Source of the DNA: Lineus longissimus | Taxonomy: Eukaryota; Nemertea; Pilidiophora; Heteronemertea; Lineidae | Direction of reading: 5' to 3' | NCBI RefSeq assembly: GCF_910592395.1 | Contig: NC_088309.1 | Coordinates: 25,174,599 to 25,238,598, forward strand | DNA length: 64,000 nt | In this document: in pieces, positions 34,576 through 45,659 of the stretch | Numbering within the stretch: the first letter of the stretch is position 1 | Layout: each line of letters begins with the position of its first letter | The notes under the pieces: model-generated | Told to the model about the DNA's origin: nothing | What the model saw: the letters and a program-made list of their open reading frames with translations, nothing else | The model's database searches: none | Translations under genes and position numbers: made by a program

Positions 34576-37500
34576 ATGGAAGCATCATCTGCGATAACCA
34601 GCACCACCTTGAGGGATCCCAGACAACCGTCAACATACATGACATACCGATTTCAGATTGAGATCAGAGAGATGGCTGTGCGCTCTAGGAAACCCGCTCA
34701 AGGTCCTCAGGATGACAAGAATGTTCAACAAGCAGCGCGAAAGGAGTCCTTTGATCAGGAAGAAACTCCTGAGATCATGATTGATGAAAAAATTGCTGCT
34801 ATTGACCAGGAAATACGCACAATTCATCACTTCTTTGTCGCTAAAGGTTTCACTCCGTTGGAAATCGAACGCGGGGCTAAACCATTGCTTGATAGCTTGA
34901 GAAAGGCTAACCGACAGCGGTTAGCTATCACTGCTCTCAAGGTTGCTGTGCTCTTGTTGGTTGCCTATGGAGTGGTCCATTACGACCCAGTCTACATGCT
35001 GACCCTGACATATAGCAGGATTGCAATGGTCAAGGTAGGTTGGAATGAAAATTATCTTTTCCTCTTACTGAGCTAGAGATACTGAAATTCTGAAGGAAAG
35101 GTAACTCTTTCCTAAATTCCTGCCATGATAATGATACATGTATTAGGCCTACTTTTAAACAATACTGTATACCTAACAATAATGATGTTATTTCAGTGAC
35201 TTTTGCTCTCTAGGTAGACTGTGCTTGATTGATGCCTATAGGCTAAGTGCACTTTCATCACGTCAATGACAATGTGTAAATTGTGTTATCGGTATACTTT
35301 AATGCTACCGGTGATGTTATTTCTGGACAGTACTCATTGATTGCATGCTAATCTGTGAGTGCATTTTTGACATAGGGTCAAAGGCTTACAGATGACTACG
35401 GCCAGCATGACAACTAGAGTGCAGTTTGATAATGTAATTTCTGAACAGCACTGTACGAGTCCACTCATATGTTACTTCTGGACAATACTGTATGCTGACT
35501 GTATGCACACTTTGATGATGTTACTTCTGGAGAGTACTGTATGCTTCTAGTACTATTAGTGAGTGCCTCCATTTTAATGCTACATCTTGACAGTACTAGT
35601 ACTGTATTGCTCACAAATATACATGTACATGTATTACTTTGATGTTGTTACTTCTGGGCAGTACTGTATGTCTACCAGTGCCATGCATGGATTATTTTGT
35701 GATGAATTACATTGTATTTTACAACAGCTGTGAAATCAGTTACCATCTGGTTAGGGTCTAAAAACAATTATGCAATTACATGTATACATTTTGTATTGTG
35801 TCATTGGCCAATCTCAGTCAATTGCCAGACTCTGCAAACAGCTGTAGGCCTATGGATATCATTGCATAAACCACCTGTGTTAACAAGCTTTTCAATTTAA
35901 TGTCATGAATGATATTAATATTACGCCAGGCAATGCCATGACACAACTGTTGCAGGTTAAAAAGGTCTTGTCTCAGGTGTGGGCTATACCAATTCACTAT
36001 CAAAAGACTTACTTGTCGGCTTTCTCCATCCATATTCCATACTGCCCGCAACTAGGACTCCAGTTTTTCATACAATTCATTGGTAATACTAACAGCCTTC
36101 AGTGCATAGCTTTATTGGAAAATATGGTAAAACAATTTGGCATTGAGCTTTACATGAAAACCGAATGTGATATGACTAGGACACCCAAGGACATCACTGT
36201 TTTTGATTGGAGACTTGTGCTCCCACTGACTATCTCAGCTGTCTCTGCTTTATCATTCTATCAAATTAGCGTTATGTTGGAATGTATGCCGCACCACTGA
36301 GACCACATTATCATCATTTCTGCTCAACCGGCATGTCTATTTCATGGTTGGATGAGTCACTTGATGGAATCATTGATCAATGCTCATGGATACCCATTTG
36401 CTTAATTGGGAAATTGAATAGGTTTGACATCCCTTTAGGAAAAACGCCATGCCTGCTAATGTACTTGAGGGCTGGAGGAGGAGGCTGTGCTGACCCTTGT
36501 TCTCTTTGAACATTTATATTCCCTTAGATATGTTCAGTTTACTGTCAGATAGGAGACACCCCTATCAGCGATTAGTGTAACTTGATCTAACCTACCTGGG
36601 TAGCTGGCACCTATAGTTGCTTTTACACGAGGACGGTTTTAGCCCTCCTCACCTCGAGCCACTTGAAGCTGGATCACCTGTAACTGGCTTTGCGCTGTCT
36701 ACACGGAGACGGATCAAATCGCCGGCCCCAGGTCAGTTCAGGCCACTTAAACCACTAACCCGTCGCATGGTGGCGCATGTGACTCTTTATTCGGTGGATC
36801 ATATATATATGATATACTGCGCTACCCGATTTTAGTACCGTGCGCAAAGTGACTCGAGGCCAGATCGGTTCTACAAGAGAGATTAAGCGTCTTGAAGTGG
36901 CTCCAAACGGCCTCAAGTGACTCGAGACTGCAGTGCTAACGCGCCTCGGGTCAGGTCACTTGGAGACGGTTCTGATTTCATTCTACACGGTAAAAATTAT
37001 TCTGACCCGCCTCGAGCTGGCTCGAAGCCGGTTCCAACTGTCCTCGTGTAGAAAGGCCTTATGTCTCCTTTAAAAGGTAATTGTCACCTTTCTTCTCAAT
37101 ATTTTATTTTCTGTGTCATTTCAGCTTGTTCTTCCCTATTGGGACTGGCAGTATCTATATGACAGACAGTGTGCCATGGAGAATCCCTATTTTGAAGGTG
37201 ACCGCATATATAAAGAGGATTGTGAGGTATGTCACAGAAGCAGTGGAGAGAGTGCTGGGCTTCTAACTAGAAGATTGGTTAAACTGAAGAGTAAAAGCTT
37301 GGAAAAATAAACTCTAATGGACCATTCAGTCCAATCCAGGTCCAGGAGGAGCAATGGTCCAGCTTCTACTTGTGCTAGTGATGACTTGGCTTTTACTTCA
37401 GAATGAGTCAATGAATGTCTATGGCGATACGCTGTCACACCTATCTTTTGTGTGTATCTGATGATGATACATATTTTTGTTTTAATTTTGATTGAATTTT

Positions 37501-39680
37501 CAAGCCAGGTGCGCACATTGTCCATTGACGAATTTTTTCTTCATACTTTTTTTCCAGATTTGTGACGACCTAAAAGGGATTCCGCGGGAGACGAACATCA
37601 GCCATGTTGATTTGATGGAACAATACATGAACAGAGACCTACCAGTGATCATCACGGATGCGATTGACGATTGGCCGGCCATGCACAAGTTCAATGTGAC
37701 CTTCCTGGAGCAGGTACATCATTTCTGTTATTGACAAATGCATGTGTTGTACAGTCTCAGTTACAACTGAGCCACTACACCACCATGGCAAAAACACATT
37801 CAATTTAAACTGTGCCCTGACCTTGCTAACAGTGTAAACCTTCCACCATCCCTTGAAAATTGAGGTCTTCCAGATTTAAAAATAGGTGTGATGTTTCCCT
37901 ATTACATGTAAGTGCGTACTCTTTTCAGCTGTTCCTGAAGACCCCTGGCATGAAAGACTACAGTGGATGCTACTTTGGAAGTAACTTACGCTCAGTCCAT
38001 GGTAATAACAAACAGTTCCTCAAGAAGGCTGCTGCAGGAATTTTACAGAATTACTATGCTCATTGGTAAGGCCCTGGCTCATTTTAGGATTTTTGTTTCA
38101 ACCCAAGTACAGATAACTGCACAGCATAAAGCCAGTAAAATTTTAAAACAGATTTTTGTCTGAACCAATTTTTTTATAATTCGGAGTGGGGATCGCGAGC
38201 ACTAATGTTATACAATGGTGGATGTCAGAGACGACACATCTGGTAGGAGATACGTACATCCATATCAGGACCTTAGGACATTATGTCACCTCCTCCAACA
38301 CATTCATTGACTCATTCAAGGTGATCCAAAAAAATCATGATTCTTTCATTCATATTTTGCCATAAAGATGAAGAAAACTCTTCTTGCAGGGAAAACTGTA
38401 TGCTTCCAGTCGCAAAGGGAATGAGAGAGTTCTATGAAAGGCCATACTTTCTTCCACCTTCCACAGATATGCATCGGGTCAACTGGGTCTTCATATCAAA
38501 AAACTACAGAGGGAAAAATTTCAAACCAGTAAGCTAGTTGATATTTGATATCTATTACAGTGAGCTTTACAAGGTCAGCTCTTCTCAACGACAGTCACCA
38601 TGATATGGATCGTCATGCAGATCATATATTTTTATATTGAAAGTACATTTATATTATGATGAGTTGATCATAGTAAGAATGTTTAACAAAGGAATACCTG
38701 GGACCGTGAACTGAACTCCTAAGGTTTGACAGGGAACTGATGCAGTCGAAATCCAAGTCGCCAATTTAGAGACTGGAGTGGTATTTCTACTGATTTAGCA
38801 ATTGAAATGAGTAATTCTTTCTGTAATTCAGATTCCTCTGGAAGCTCCATTCATCTGGTATGCCCAGTTAAAGGGGGAAAGCACTGTCAAGGCTCTGCCT
38901 AAATATCCTTGTAATGAGACATGTCAGGCGCCTGTGGAAACACTCCAAGAAGGAGAGATGTGTAAGTCATCAGTCATTATAATTTCCTTACCTTTTTCCC
39001 TGCATGTCCCAAATATTTCTGTTGTGAGCGGCTGATCTCTGAAAGACTTCGAAAAAGTATTTGCCAATGCCACATATGTATCAGACAGAGGATGACTCGG
39101 CATGCTCCTGATGGTCAAAGCCACATTGAAGAGTTCGGGTTTACAATCCATCAGCTTAAATCAGCCCACTAACCCCTAGTAAGGACACCCTTGGGACTGA
39201 CAAGTCCTGTCCTTAACAAAGGATGTCCTGATTACAGAGGTCAAATTGAATGAAATTGTCTGCTCTAGAAGAGGAGTGTCCTAGTAAGAAAGGATGTCCT
39301 GATTACAGAGGTCAAATTGAATGAAATTGTCTGCTCTAGAAGAGGAGTGTCCTAGTAAGAAAGGATGTCCTGATTACAGAGGTCAAATTGAATGAAATTG
39401 TCTGCTCTAGAAGAGGAGTGTCCTAGTAAGAAAGGATGTCCTGATTACAGAGGTCAAATTGAATGAAATTGTCTGCTCTAGAAGAGGAGTGTCCTTGATA
39501 GACACTAAAATGAACAAACTTGGAGGAGTTTCCGCTAAGAGAGGCTCCTAAGTTCTTTAGTTTAAACTCTCCAAATTCTTTATTTCAGTATTCATGACGG
39601 ACAGGATATGGTTCCTTGACTATTTACCCAATGGAGAGGGTGAAAATATTGCCATCGCTGCTGGAGGGAACTTCGACTGA
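34576..39680 (+). CDS. Single-pass membrane protein with cupin/JmjC-like, cysteine-rich ectodomain
   Basis: Seven coding exons: 34576-35034, 37125-37226, 37558-37713, 37929-38065, 38390-38528, 38832-38961 and 39589-39680 (TGA). They give 404 residues with all phases consistent. Starts at 34576, 34639 and 34672 (MAVRSRKPAQG) are possible. The hydrophilic N-terminus is followed by one membrane segment (ALKVAVLLLVAYGVVHY, about residues 120-140). The rest is a conserved domain: LPYWDWQYLYDRQC, HVDLMEQYMNRDLPVIITDA then IDDWPAM (a cupin/JmjC-like opening), GCYFGSN, RVNWVFISKNYRG, APFIWYAQLKGE, and the end GENIAIAAGGNFD. Cysteines come in spaced pairs and there are NIS, NVT and NET sites, so the domain should face the ER lumen or outside. 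No HxD metal motif is visible, so it is probably not an active oxygenase. The fold call rests on one motif region. Confidence 0.82.
35290..35690. repeat. Degenerate tandem repeat in intron 1 of the cupin-like gene
   Basis: Five or six diverged copies of gatgttacttctggacagtactgtatgc occur at irregular spacing of about 50-90 bp. No coding meaning is seen. Confidence 0.7.
36619..37056. mobile_element. Non-autonomous DNA element in intron 1 of the cupin-like gene
   Basis: Inverted ends share ACACGAGGAC: ttttacacgaggacggtt on the left and aactgtcctcgtgtagaaa on the right. The GC-rich interior is full of inverted ctcgag, gcctc and cacttg motifs, unlike the AT-rich intron around it. No target duplication could be fixed. 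Confidence 0.55.
39160..39560. repeat. 71-bp minisatellite inside a dispersed repeat, last intron of the cupin-like gene
   Basis: ggatgtcctgattacagagg begins copies at 39221, 39292, 39363 and 39434 (exact 71-bp period, nearly identical). The flanks (gtaaggacacccttgggactgac and gctaagagaggctcctaag) belong to the dispersed family also seen at 40160-40345. Confidence 0.9.
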
Positions 39681-39771
39681 TGATGGACAATCAGTAATTT
39701 GACATTGAATCTTAGCACACAGCAACAGAATGATAAACCATGAAGTCTAGCTGATAATGTGCAGCTGCAAT

Positions 39772-39777
39772 AATAAA
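39772..39777 (+). terminator. Poly(A) signal of the cupin-like gene
   Basis: AATAAA lies 92 bases after the stop codon. Confidence 0.6.
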
Positions 39778-40159
39778 TAAAGATCTATCTGTGTAACGCT
39801 TATTAGTGTTTTAACGAGACTTAGGGACTCAAGAGTAGTCTATTCATCCCATTGGTGCATCTGAAAATTACTTGAGACTATTTGAAAATGGAAAATAAAG
39901 TTGTACTGGGAAATAATTAACAATTCAAATTAATTTTCTATTGTATATTAAATCAATGTTGCATCAATAAATCATGTGTGGGAAATAAAGGCGATAGTTC
40001 TTGACTTGGTCTCCTTCATTTTGAAGCCCCTACACCCATATGTTTGCGAGATATCTCCGGAAGATAATATTTTTCAGAAATATCTGATGTTTTATGCTGG
40101 GGAGTACATATCCAAGCTGTGAGAGTTGGCGAGCCGACTGCACAACTCATTTTTGTTGG

Positions 40160-40345
40160 AAACTTAGGAACCTCTCTATTAAGGACATCCTCAGGACTGA
40201 CTAGTGCTGTCCTTAATAAAGAGGTGTCCTGATTAGAGAGGTCAAATTGAATGGAAACAACCAGTTTGGGATCAAAACTAGGGTCCTTAATAGAGAGAGT
40301 GTCCTTAATAGAGAGGTGTCCGCTAAGGGAGGTTCAACTGTACAT
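40160..40345. repeat. Dispersed repeat copy (ttaatagagaggtgtcc family)
   Basis: It shares gacatcctcaggactgac, gtccttaataaagaggtgtcc and gattagagaggtcaaattgaat with the copy at 39160. Shorter relatives lie near 43493-43560, 53680-53735 and 59180-59245. The ends look like inverted ggaacctc / gaggttc. Confidence 0.7.
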
Positions 40346-41403
40346 GTTTAGACATACCTGACTAGTACAGGCAACCACATGGAAGTTTAATTCAGGTCAC
40401 ATTCCATTTGTATTGGAGAATCTCGCAAGTAATGATTCTAATGGAGGCCACTCAGGACAATATCACCAGCATTCAATGACCTCATGGTCTTGAGGTTTTT
40501 GATTGCCTCCATGTATACATGTAAAAACGTAGTGTCATCAAAGGCAACTAATTCGAAAGTGCATTCTGAAAAATACCACAGTACAATAATGGGACAATAT
40601 TATTGGCGTCACTATATTGTATCCATCAGGATATGAGGACAGTCCATGGTCCACATATAGTCCATCAGACCGTGCCTTAGCACCAACCTCCACACTCTTA
40701 ACGACTTCGATTTGGAGCGAAACGACTGGGGGCGAAAAGGTCAGGGAGCGAAACAACCGCAATTCCGTTCACGCGAACGCAAAACGGCCTTGACCCCATT
40801 GCTGGGCAACGGTGTAATCAGAACATTTTGACACATTCATGCCAGTGGCAGTGGAAATTATTGCATAACTACATGAACTAAGCCACCTAGTAATCGTCTA
40901 ATTGTTGTTTTAATAGAGTAAGTAAAACCTATAGGCAATTATGTAATCGCTTGCAAAAGTTTTCTGGCGGTAAATTGAAATTTTGAATATGTTTTTGAGG
41001 ACCTTTTTGAATGATCATCATGAAATTAGATTAGGCCTAGGCTATTTTATAATTATTGTCAATGTGAATGTCATTGAATTGAATTGACCGTTTATGCAGC
41101 CTGCACCACGCGTTACCCTAGGCCTAGGCCTCATCCCAGTCCCACACACTAAAAATAGAATAAATAGGCCTAGGTCTGGGAGGCCTAGGTGGTGTTTAAA
41201 ATAATTATGTCGCAGTGTTTGTGTCCAACCTTACTGGCTAGGATGTTGCTGACACCACCACAGTTTAGACGATCACATCGCATCACAATGACATAGGGCC
41301 TATATTCTTAATTCGCATTGCCATTGGCACTGCTCTAATTATGTTAAAATTATGCTACTACTAAGTATATCTCCTTCACCAGGTAATTCATTTAAAAGCA
41401 ATC
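40346..41403. other. No gene seen; upstream region of the ODAD1/CCDC63 gene
   Basis: No recognisable exon. It contains short repeats of taggcctaggcc (41030-41200) and the 5' leader of the ODAD1/CCDC63-like gene. Confidence 0.5.
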
Positions 41404-44400
41404 ATGTCAAAGACACAGCGACCTTCTAGCCGTTGGTCTGATGGGAGTGATGATGGGGGAGAGGATGGCATGAGCGAGCAAGAGCTTCAAAAGTTGCAGA
41501 GGCAGTACAAGAGATTGTGTGGAGATCGAAGAGCATACACAGAAGATTCTCAAAATGTTATCAGGAAACAGAAGTAAGTCAGTGTTCACACTGCCTGCCA
41601 TTTATAATTGAGTCGTCCCAAATTATGTCTATTTTGATCATCATGTTCAATGAAAAAAGCTGCAAGTTTGACATGTAATTTTTGGTTGTTTAAATCTCTT
41701 TAAACTCAAAGTAATATATTTCAATTTCAGATCACTCATTGAAAAGTTGGAGGGAGAGAACCATGAAATCTGCACCAACTTGGAGAACACAGATAGTAAT
41801 CAGAATAAAAAGAAAGATGAGAGAGTGACAGAACAGTTGGAAGATTTGGTGTATGTTCATGATGAATCAGAAGACAAGATTCAAGAGGAAAAGGAATACA
41901 TACAAGAACTTGATGACAAGGTATGTTCAGCCGACATGACTAAAAAAACCTGTTACAGTGCATAAACCATCTTTGACAGAAACAAATTTGTTATCTCCTT
42001 GTCTGATTGGATAATACATGTTATGTAAAAAGTTTTAAATGTTTTTTTCCCAGATACGTCAAATGGAACGAGAAATCAAAAAGCAGCACAAGAGGATGGG
42101 CGGAGTTCACCAAAGCCAAGCTGCTCAGATTGCTACTCAGAAACAAATCAGGGTTCTGGAAAACAGACTGGATAAGGTAATAAACCAGTTTTTAAATTGT
42201 GCAAAGTAGGCCTATTTTATGATCTTGATTGTGAGAAAGTGTGACAAGAAGGAAGTGTTTTAATTGAGTTTCTTTTCCCTGAAAATTTTATTTAACAAGG
42301 AGGAACGCTTTAAATGTGATTATAGCCCTGTTTTAAGGCAGATTTATTAGGCAGGGATGGCATTATTTTGTGCCAGGCACTAATTGACCAGAAGAGAAGG
42401 AAAGTGATGTATTGCATGGGTCCAAATTTCGACTGTAAACTGGTACTGTTTGTAACTTATGGTTGGTACAATTTGGTGGTAATTTTTTGGATAGAACCTC
42501 TCAAATTGCAGCATGGGTTTCAATTCGTTAAAAAAACTTTTTTTAGGCCATGGTTAACTTCAATAAGCAGTTAACATCCAATCAGGACCTCAGGAAGGAG
42601 ATCGATCATCTCAGAACAGAGAGAAGAAGATTTGATAACATCCACAAGAAGTTGTCCAAGGAGCTTGAAGATTGTAAGAAGGAGATGGCAGAAGTCATTG
42701 ACCAGGCTACTTCAGCTTATGAGCAACGGTAAGTCTAGGGAATCAGTCGTGTTGAACTCAGATAGCCCGTTCAGGTCAGCATCTGTTGATGATTTGTAGA
42801 TGAGTGGAAGCGTGCATGTAGTTTTATTGTTAGGCATCGGAACTTGCAGTTAGTTGTAACATTGTGATGTTGAGACTTATCATGGACCAGGTTAGTGCAT
42901 TGGCAAGGAAGCGATGTGGTGGTGGCGGTGGTGGTGGCAATTGTCTGCTAGGAACTCAACCTCTAGCTGCTGAAGATTAAGTTTTTAGGCCAATTAAGTC
43001 AAAATTTTATCTACTTGGCCCATAAGCCATTTAATTGCTAAAATGCTCACTGCCATAGATTGAACACTGACGAAGAAGAAGCACTAAGGAACAAGTTGTT
43101 GTGTTTCTTAGTCAACAACTACATGCATCCAATAGCTCATTCATTGTTATGTCAATGCTGTTTCAGTGATGAATACCAGAACAAGATGGTTCAGATGCAG
43201 GAGAGGAACCAGAAGGATCAGGCCCAACATGACTCGGAGATGAAGGAGTTGGAGAGAGTCATCACTCATGACAACAAACTCAAAGAATTCATGAACATCA
43301 AGTCCCAAGACAGAGCCGATTATAAGAATGAGGAGGCAGCTAAGAAAAAGCGTAGGGGTAAATACTTGATGTCGCTTCAGAAGTCCTGCTTCAGGCTACT
43401 ACGTTCGTTCAAAAATTTAAAACTTGAACTTTGAATTTGAGAATTTCTAATTGTGTAAATACGTACAAGAAAGTGTTGACTGATATACAAGTACAGTGGA
43501 ACCTCCTTAAGCGGTCATCTGAGCTCCAAGAAATAACGACTGAGAGGTCTTTAACCCTTTCAGCGCTGGCTATGATATTTGTCACCAAAGAGCTTACTGA
43601 ATGTTGAACATTCACGCTTTCTCATTTGATAACTAACAGCCACACCTGCATATAACAACCACCTTTGATATTGTACAAATTTAGTGCTTGTTAGACATCC
43701 TTATAGTGTATTGGCATCCCAACAGGTGCACTGATATCCACCAGGTATGGGTCAAAATGACATCATAACTCCAGACATTTGACTCAATGTCTCTCTCACA
43801 ACACAGCAATACCTTAGTGATAGTGAGTGCAAAGTAACGCCGAACACAGTTTTGCTGGTACCCTATTGAAGAGGGCATTTCTTATTGCCAATTTAGAATT
43901 ACTGGAAAGGTTGATATTACTAGTGTCTGCTCTTGAGACCTTTTCCATTAGGCAACTAGGAAAATGTTGTTTGGATGGATTAGATTATTTTGGGTTTCTT
44001 CAGCTAATTATTTTGTGAAATAGCTTGGCATGGCTCATTTGCTTGAACCCAAGCTCAAAATTATTCAACATCTTTCCTTTATGATGGCTTACTGAACTTC
44101 AAAAAACCTTTTTATGCAGGTGGTGACGGAGAAAAGGCCATCGACCATGATCGCCAGCTCATCAACGACTATGACCTTGCATTTAAACGCATAAGGGAGA
44201 TCACAGAAGAGGAAGACCTTGATATAATCGTCAAGGAATTCATACAGAAAGAAGACAAGAACTTTGCCCTGTTTAATTACGTTAACGAGCTGAGTAACGA
44301 TGCTGAGCTGCTGCAGGAGCAGTGTGATGATATACGCGAGGATATGAAGAAGTTTAATGAGGAAGATATCAGAATGGAGGGAGAGAGAAAGGTCCAGTTA

Positions 44401-45659
44401 AAGGAACTTGAGGTATGTTTGTACTTGCATCTAACTCCCGTATTGAGTTGAATTCAATCCTTGACAACTCTGATTGCCTAAGTTGTTTCAGTACAGTAGA
44501 GTTTACCTTTTGTGGATGAAATTGACAGGGGCTGGTGCCGTGGTGGTTGGAGTTTTATGAGGCCCTCTAAGGATGAGAAGTCATAGAAAGACCGAATCTG
44601 TAGGACTACAGTTTGAAGTAAATTGATATTAGCGAGTGTCAGCACTTATCTGGGACACTCTGTAATTTGATCAAATGCTCTCTTGCGTTTTCAGGTTCAG
44701 TTAGATGTCGCGACGAAGGATGCAGACTCAGATGAGGAAAGACTCAAAGAAATCAACAAGACGCTTGACCAGTTGAGAGTGGGGGTTCAGTCGTTGTTTG
44801 ACAAGATAAACTGCGACCCTAAACCTGTGAACGAGCTATTGGGCAGTGGCCATGGCATACGTGATAACAACATGATGATATACCTCGGCCTCGTCGAGCA
44901 GAGAACCAATGAACTGCTTTCAATACAGAATTACATACAGACTAGAGTAAGTGAAACTTCGAGCTGGTCTTCTGATTCAGTTAGGTCGACACGGCCAAAG
45001 TGAAGCATGAAGTGGGCTTGCTAGTGCGACTATGAATGGATGATACCATTGGAAGTTCACTTATTCACTGCTTTTAATAGATAGTACAATGTTCTTGGTT
45101 TTCTCTTTGATACTTACCATCCCAAACCACGGTTTTCAAAATGTGACTTCGAGTCCGCAGCACATATTTATCTCCCTGTTGTGGAATACTCCTTAAGGAC
45201 TTATTATCTGCACCACAAACAACAACTTGCATTTGCATTCCAGGCTTATGAGAGAGGAGAGGAAGATATCAATCAACCTCCAAAGGGAGCGTTACTGGGA
45301 ATTTCAGAGAATGCCGTCCATTCCACTCAGCTGAACATTATGCCTCCAACTACAGGGTAAGTTCACTAGATGGATCCTTGGATTAGACTCTCTTACCTTA
45401 GGAGTGTCATGCTAATGTATTGGAAACCTATTATTTCAAAGCAAGTTTTTGATAAAATGCCTTCTTAATTTCCCTCTACTTATTTTACAGTGATGATTTG
45501 GCCGATGACTACAGTTCAGATGAGGAGGAACGACCTTTCACACGAGAAGAAATCAAAATCAAGGTCATGAAGGGTATTGGAAAGAAAGAGAAGTATCGCT
45601 ACAGAATGGATCCCGGTACCCCAGGAAAATCAAACAGAGACAAGGGACGGAAAAAGTAG
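41404..45659 (+). CDS. ODAD1: Outer dynein arm docking complex coiled-coil protein (ODAD1/CCDC63, DC2 family)
   Basis: Nine exons: 41404-41573, 41731-41920, 42054-42176, 42547-42728, 43167-43357, 44120-44412, 44695-44946, 45244-45356 and 45491-45659 (TAG). They give 560 residues with all phases consistent. The protein is almost all coiled coil after an acidic start (RWSDGSDDGGEDGMSEQEL). Family marks are LQRQYKRLCGDRRAYTEDSQ, IRVLENRLDK, EIDHLRTERRRFDNIHKKLS, HDRQLINDYDLAFKRIREIT, then EEDLDIIVKEFIQKEDKNFA plus LFNYVNEL. Members anchor outer dynein arms on ciliary doublet microtubules, so this gene predicts motile cilia. The ends are short and charged (REEIKIKVMKGIGKKEK). ODAD1 and CCDC63 are vertebrate paralogues; the symbol covers the DC2 orthologue group and I cannot choose between them. 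Confidence 0.93.

Noticed and set aside
34576-35076. Stand-alone 166-residue intronless gene
   Set aside because: The frame has a clean GTAGGT donor at 35035 and continues in phase into six more exons.
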